From: JABMQB01 sp964575025
GTDB taxonomy: Bacteria > Bacteroidota > Bacteroidia > Bacteroidales > Prolixibacteraceae
DNA: 64,000 nt
Direction: 5' to 3'
Assembly: GCA_964575025.1 (NCBI GenBank)
Contig: CAZNPV010000012.1
Location: forward strand, 21,582-85,581
A program made the translations under genes and the position numbers. Within the stretch, counting starts at the first letter, position 1, and each line of letters starts with the position of its first letter. The notes below the pieces were generated by a model. The model did no database searches, was not told where the DNA came from, and saw only the letters and a list, made by a program, of their open reading frames with translations. Positions 63,358 through 64,000 of the stretch are shown one piece after another.

Positions 63358-63765
63358 ATGAACACAACAAAAAAAATACTCATTCTCCTGACCTCTTGTT
63401 TCCTGGTATCTTGTAAACTCAATACAGTAAGCAACAATGCTACAATTACATTTAAAAATCCCGAATATGATTTTGGTGAATTGGAATTGAACGGTAACGG
63501 TAACTACAGCTTTGTTTTTAACAATACAGGAGATACACCACTATTTATTCAGGATGTTAAAACCTCATGTGGATGTACAGTGCCCCAGTGGCCATCGAAG
63601 CCCATAAAACCTGGCAGAAGCAGTGAAATAAAAATTAATTACGATACCAAACATACCGGAAGGTTTCACAAAACCATTACTGTGTATTATAATGGGAAAG
63701 ATTCACCAATTACTTTAACCATCAAAGGAATTGTTGATTCCCCTGACGATATTACAAAAAAATAA
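63358..63765 (+). CDS. DUF1573 lipoprotein
   Basis: This 135-residue protein has a signal with lipobox-like CFLVSC (Cys about residue 19). It has one DUF1573 domain: YDFGELELNGNGNYSFVFNNTG, VKTSCGCTVPQWP and GRFHKTITVYYNG. The domain is an Ig-like fold found in many secreted Bacteroidota proteins, function unknown. It follows the glycosyltransferase by 68 bases and may belong to the same locus. Confidence 0.85.
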   Translation: MNTTKKILILLTSCFLVSCKLNTVSNNATITFKNPEYDFGELELNGNGNYSFVFNNTGDTPLFIQDVKTSCGCTVPQWPSKPIKPGRSSEIKINYDTKHTGRFHKTITVYYNGKDSPITLTIKGIVDSPDDITKK

Positions 63766-64000
63766 CAAATGAGAGAGAAAAACCACCCATACTTTAGCAA
63801 ATTGCTCATTAAACTCCAGTTTTGGTAGCTTCCCCCTCCCGGGAAGCAAATGTAAAAATAATAAGCATATTTCGAATAACTGAATTTTGAAATAGTGGGA
63901 GTTTGAAGGTTTGAAAATTTGAGGGGTTGAATAGTATCTAACAACCGTAAAACCAATTCAACCGATTTCAATCAGTTGTTAAATAATTTTTAAATATTTT
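63766..64000. other. AT-rich intergenic end of window
   Basis: No gene seen. A hairpin with arms GCTTCCC/GGGAAGC (63828-63834 with 63841-63847) lies 63 bases after the DUF1573 stop but lacks a T tract. A short TTTGA-rich near-tandem stretch follows at about 63886-63935. Confidence 0.5.

Overview
The window looks like a chromosomal contig of a Bacteroidota bacterium, probably order Bacteroidales or a close relative. The sequence-based reasons are a complete type IX secretion (T9SS) core cluster (porP/sprF-like, gldK, gldL, gldM, gldN), two secreted proteins with C-terminal T9SS sorting domains, a long-form ispG, gldA, an UpxY-type antiterminator in front of a glycan locus, and many upstream sites matching the Bacteroidota -7 element TAnnTTTG. 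One 100-base run of N (29242-29341) shows that this is a draft scaffold. No rRNA, tRNA, CRISPR array or insertion sequence was recognised.

Layout. 1-2219: SOS cassette (end of umuD, umuC, abasic-site shield protein). 2358-7444: gpmI, a DUF3109 protein, manC (minus), and an MlaE/MlaF-type ABC pair. 7447-9687: aromatic amino acid operon on the minus strand (tyrA, then DAHP synthase fused to chorismate mutase). It is preceded by a 22-residue leader peptide packed with Tyr and Phe codons and by an intrinsic terminator, a classic attenuator layout. 9772-14940: secreted metalloprotease, a GH32-like enzyme with an altered RDP motif, peptidase E. 15033-28623: PBP1A, topA, an arginase-fold protein with degraded metal sites, porP, gldKLMN, a strong terminator, then a second GldK-like lipoprotein. 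28643-32546: a very large secreted T9SS cargo gene interrupted by the assembly gap. 32686-38926: ispG, gldA, metK behind a SAM-II-like riboswitch, an SDR enzyme and a creatininase-family amidohydrolase. 39152-41667: outer-membrane barrel, anti-sigma-like protein with an internal duplication, and ECF sigma factor, with a TGTAAC-N16-CGTC promoter that suggests self-regulation. 41851-49399: ilvE, dapL, a hicBA toxin-antitoxin pair, an aminotransferase, and the three-subunit transhydrogenase pntAA-pntAB-pntB. 49746-56578: potassium channel, thyA, folA, a small membrane protein, a lipoprotein, M14 carboxypeptidase, Tat-exported aldo/keto reductase lipoprotein. 56763-63765: a comM fragment and then an AT-rich glycan-assembly locus starting with upxY.

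How the parts fit: the T9SS core (PorP, GldK-GldN ring, GldL-GldM motor) would export the two sorting-domain proteins found beside it. tyrA and aroF/CM form one regulated branch of Phe/Tyr synthesis. ThyA and FolA form the dTMP/folate cycle pair. The last 7 kb look like a horizontally exchanged surface-glycan module next to a broken comM gene. The best candidates for new biology are the Tyr/Phe leader attenuator, the degenerate arginase-like protein inside the secretion neighbourhood, the duplicated GldK, and the GH32 enzyme lacking the RDP aspartate.
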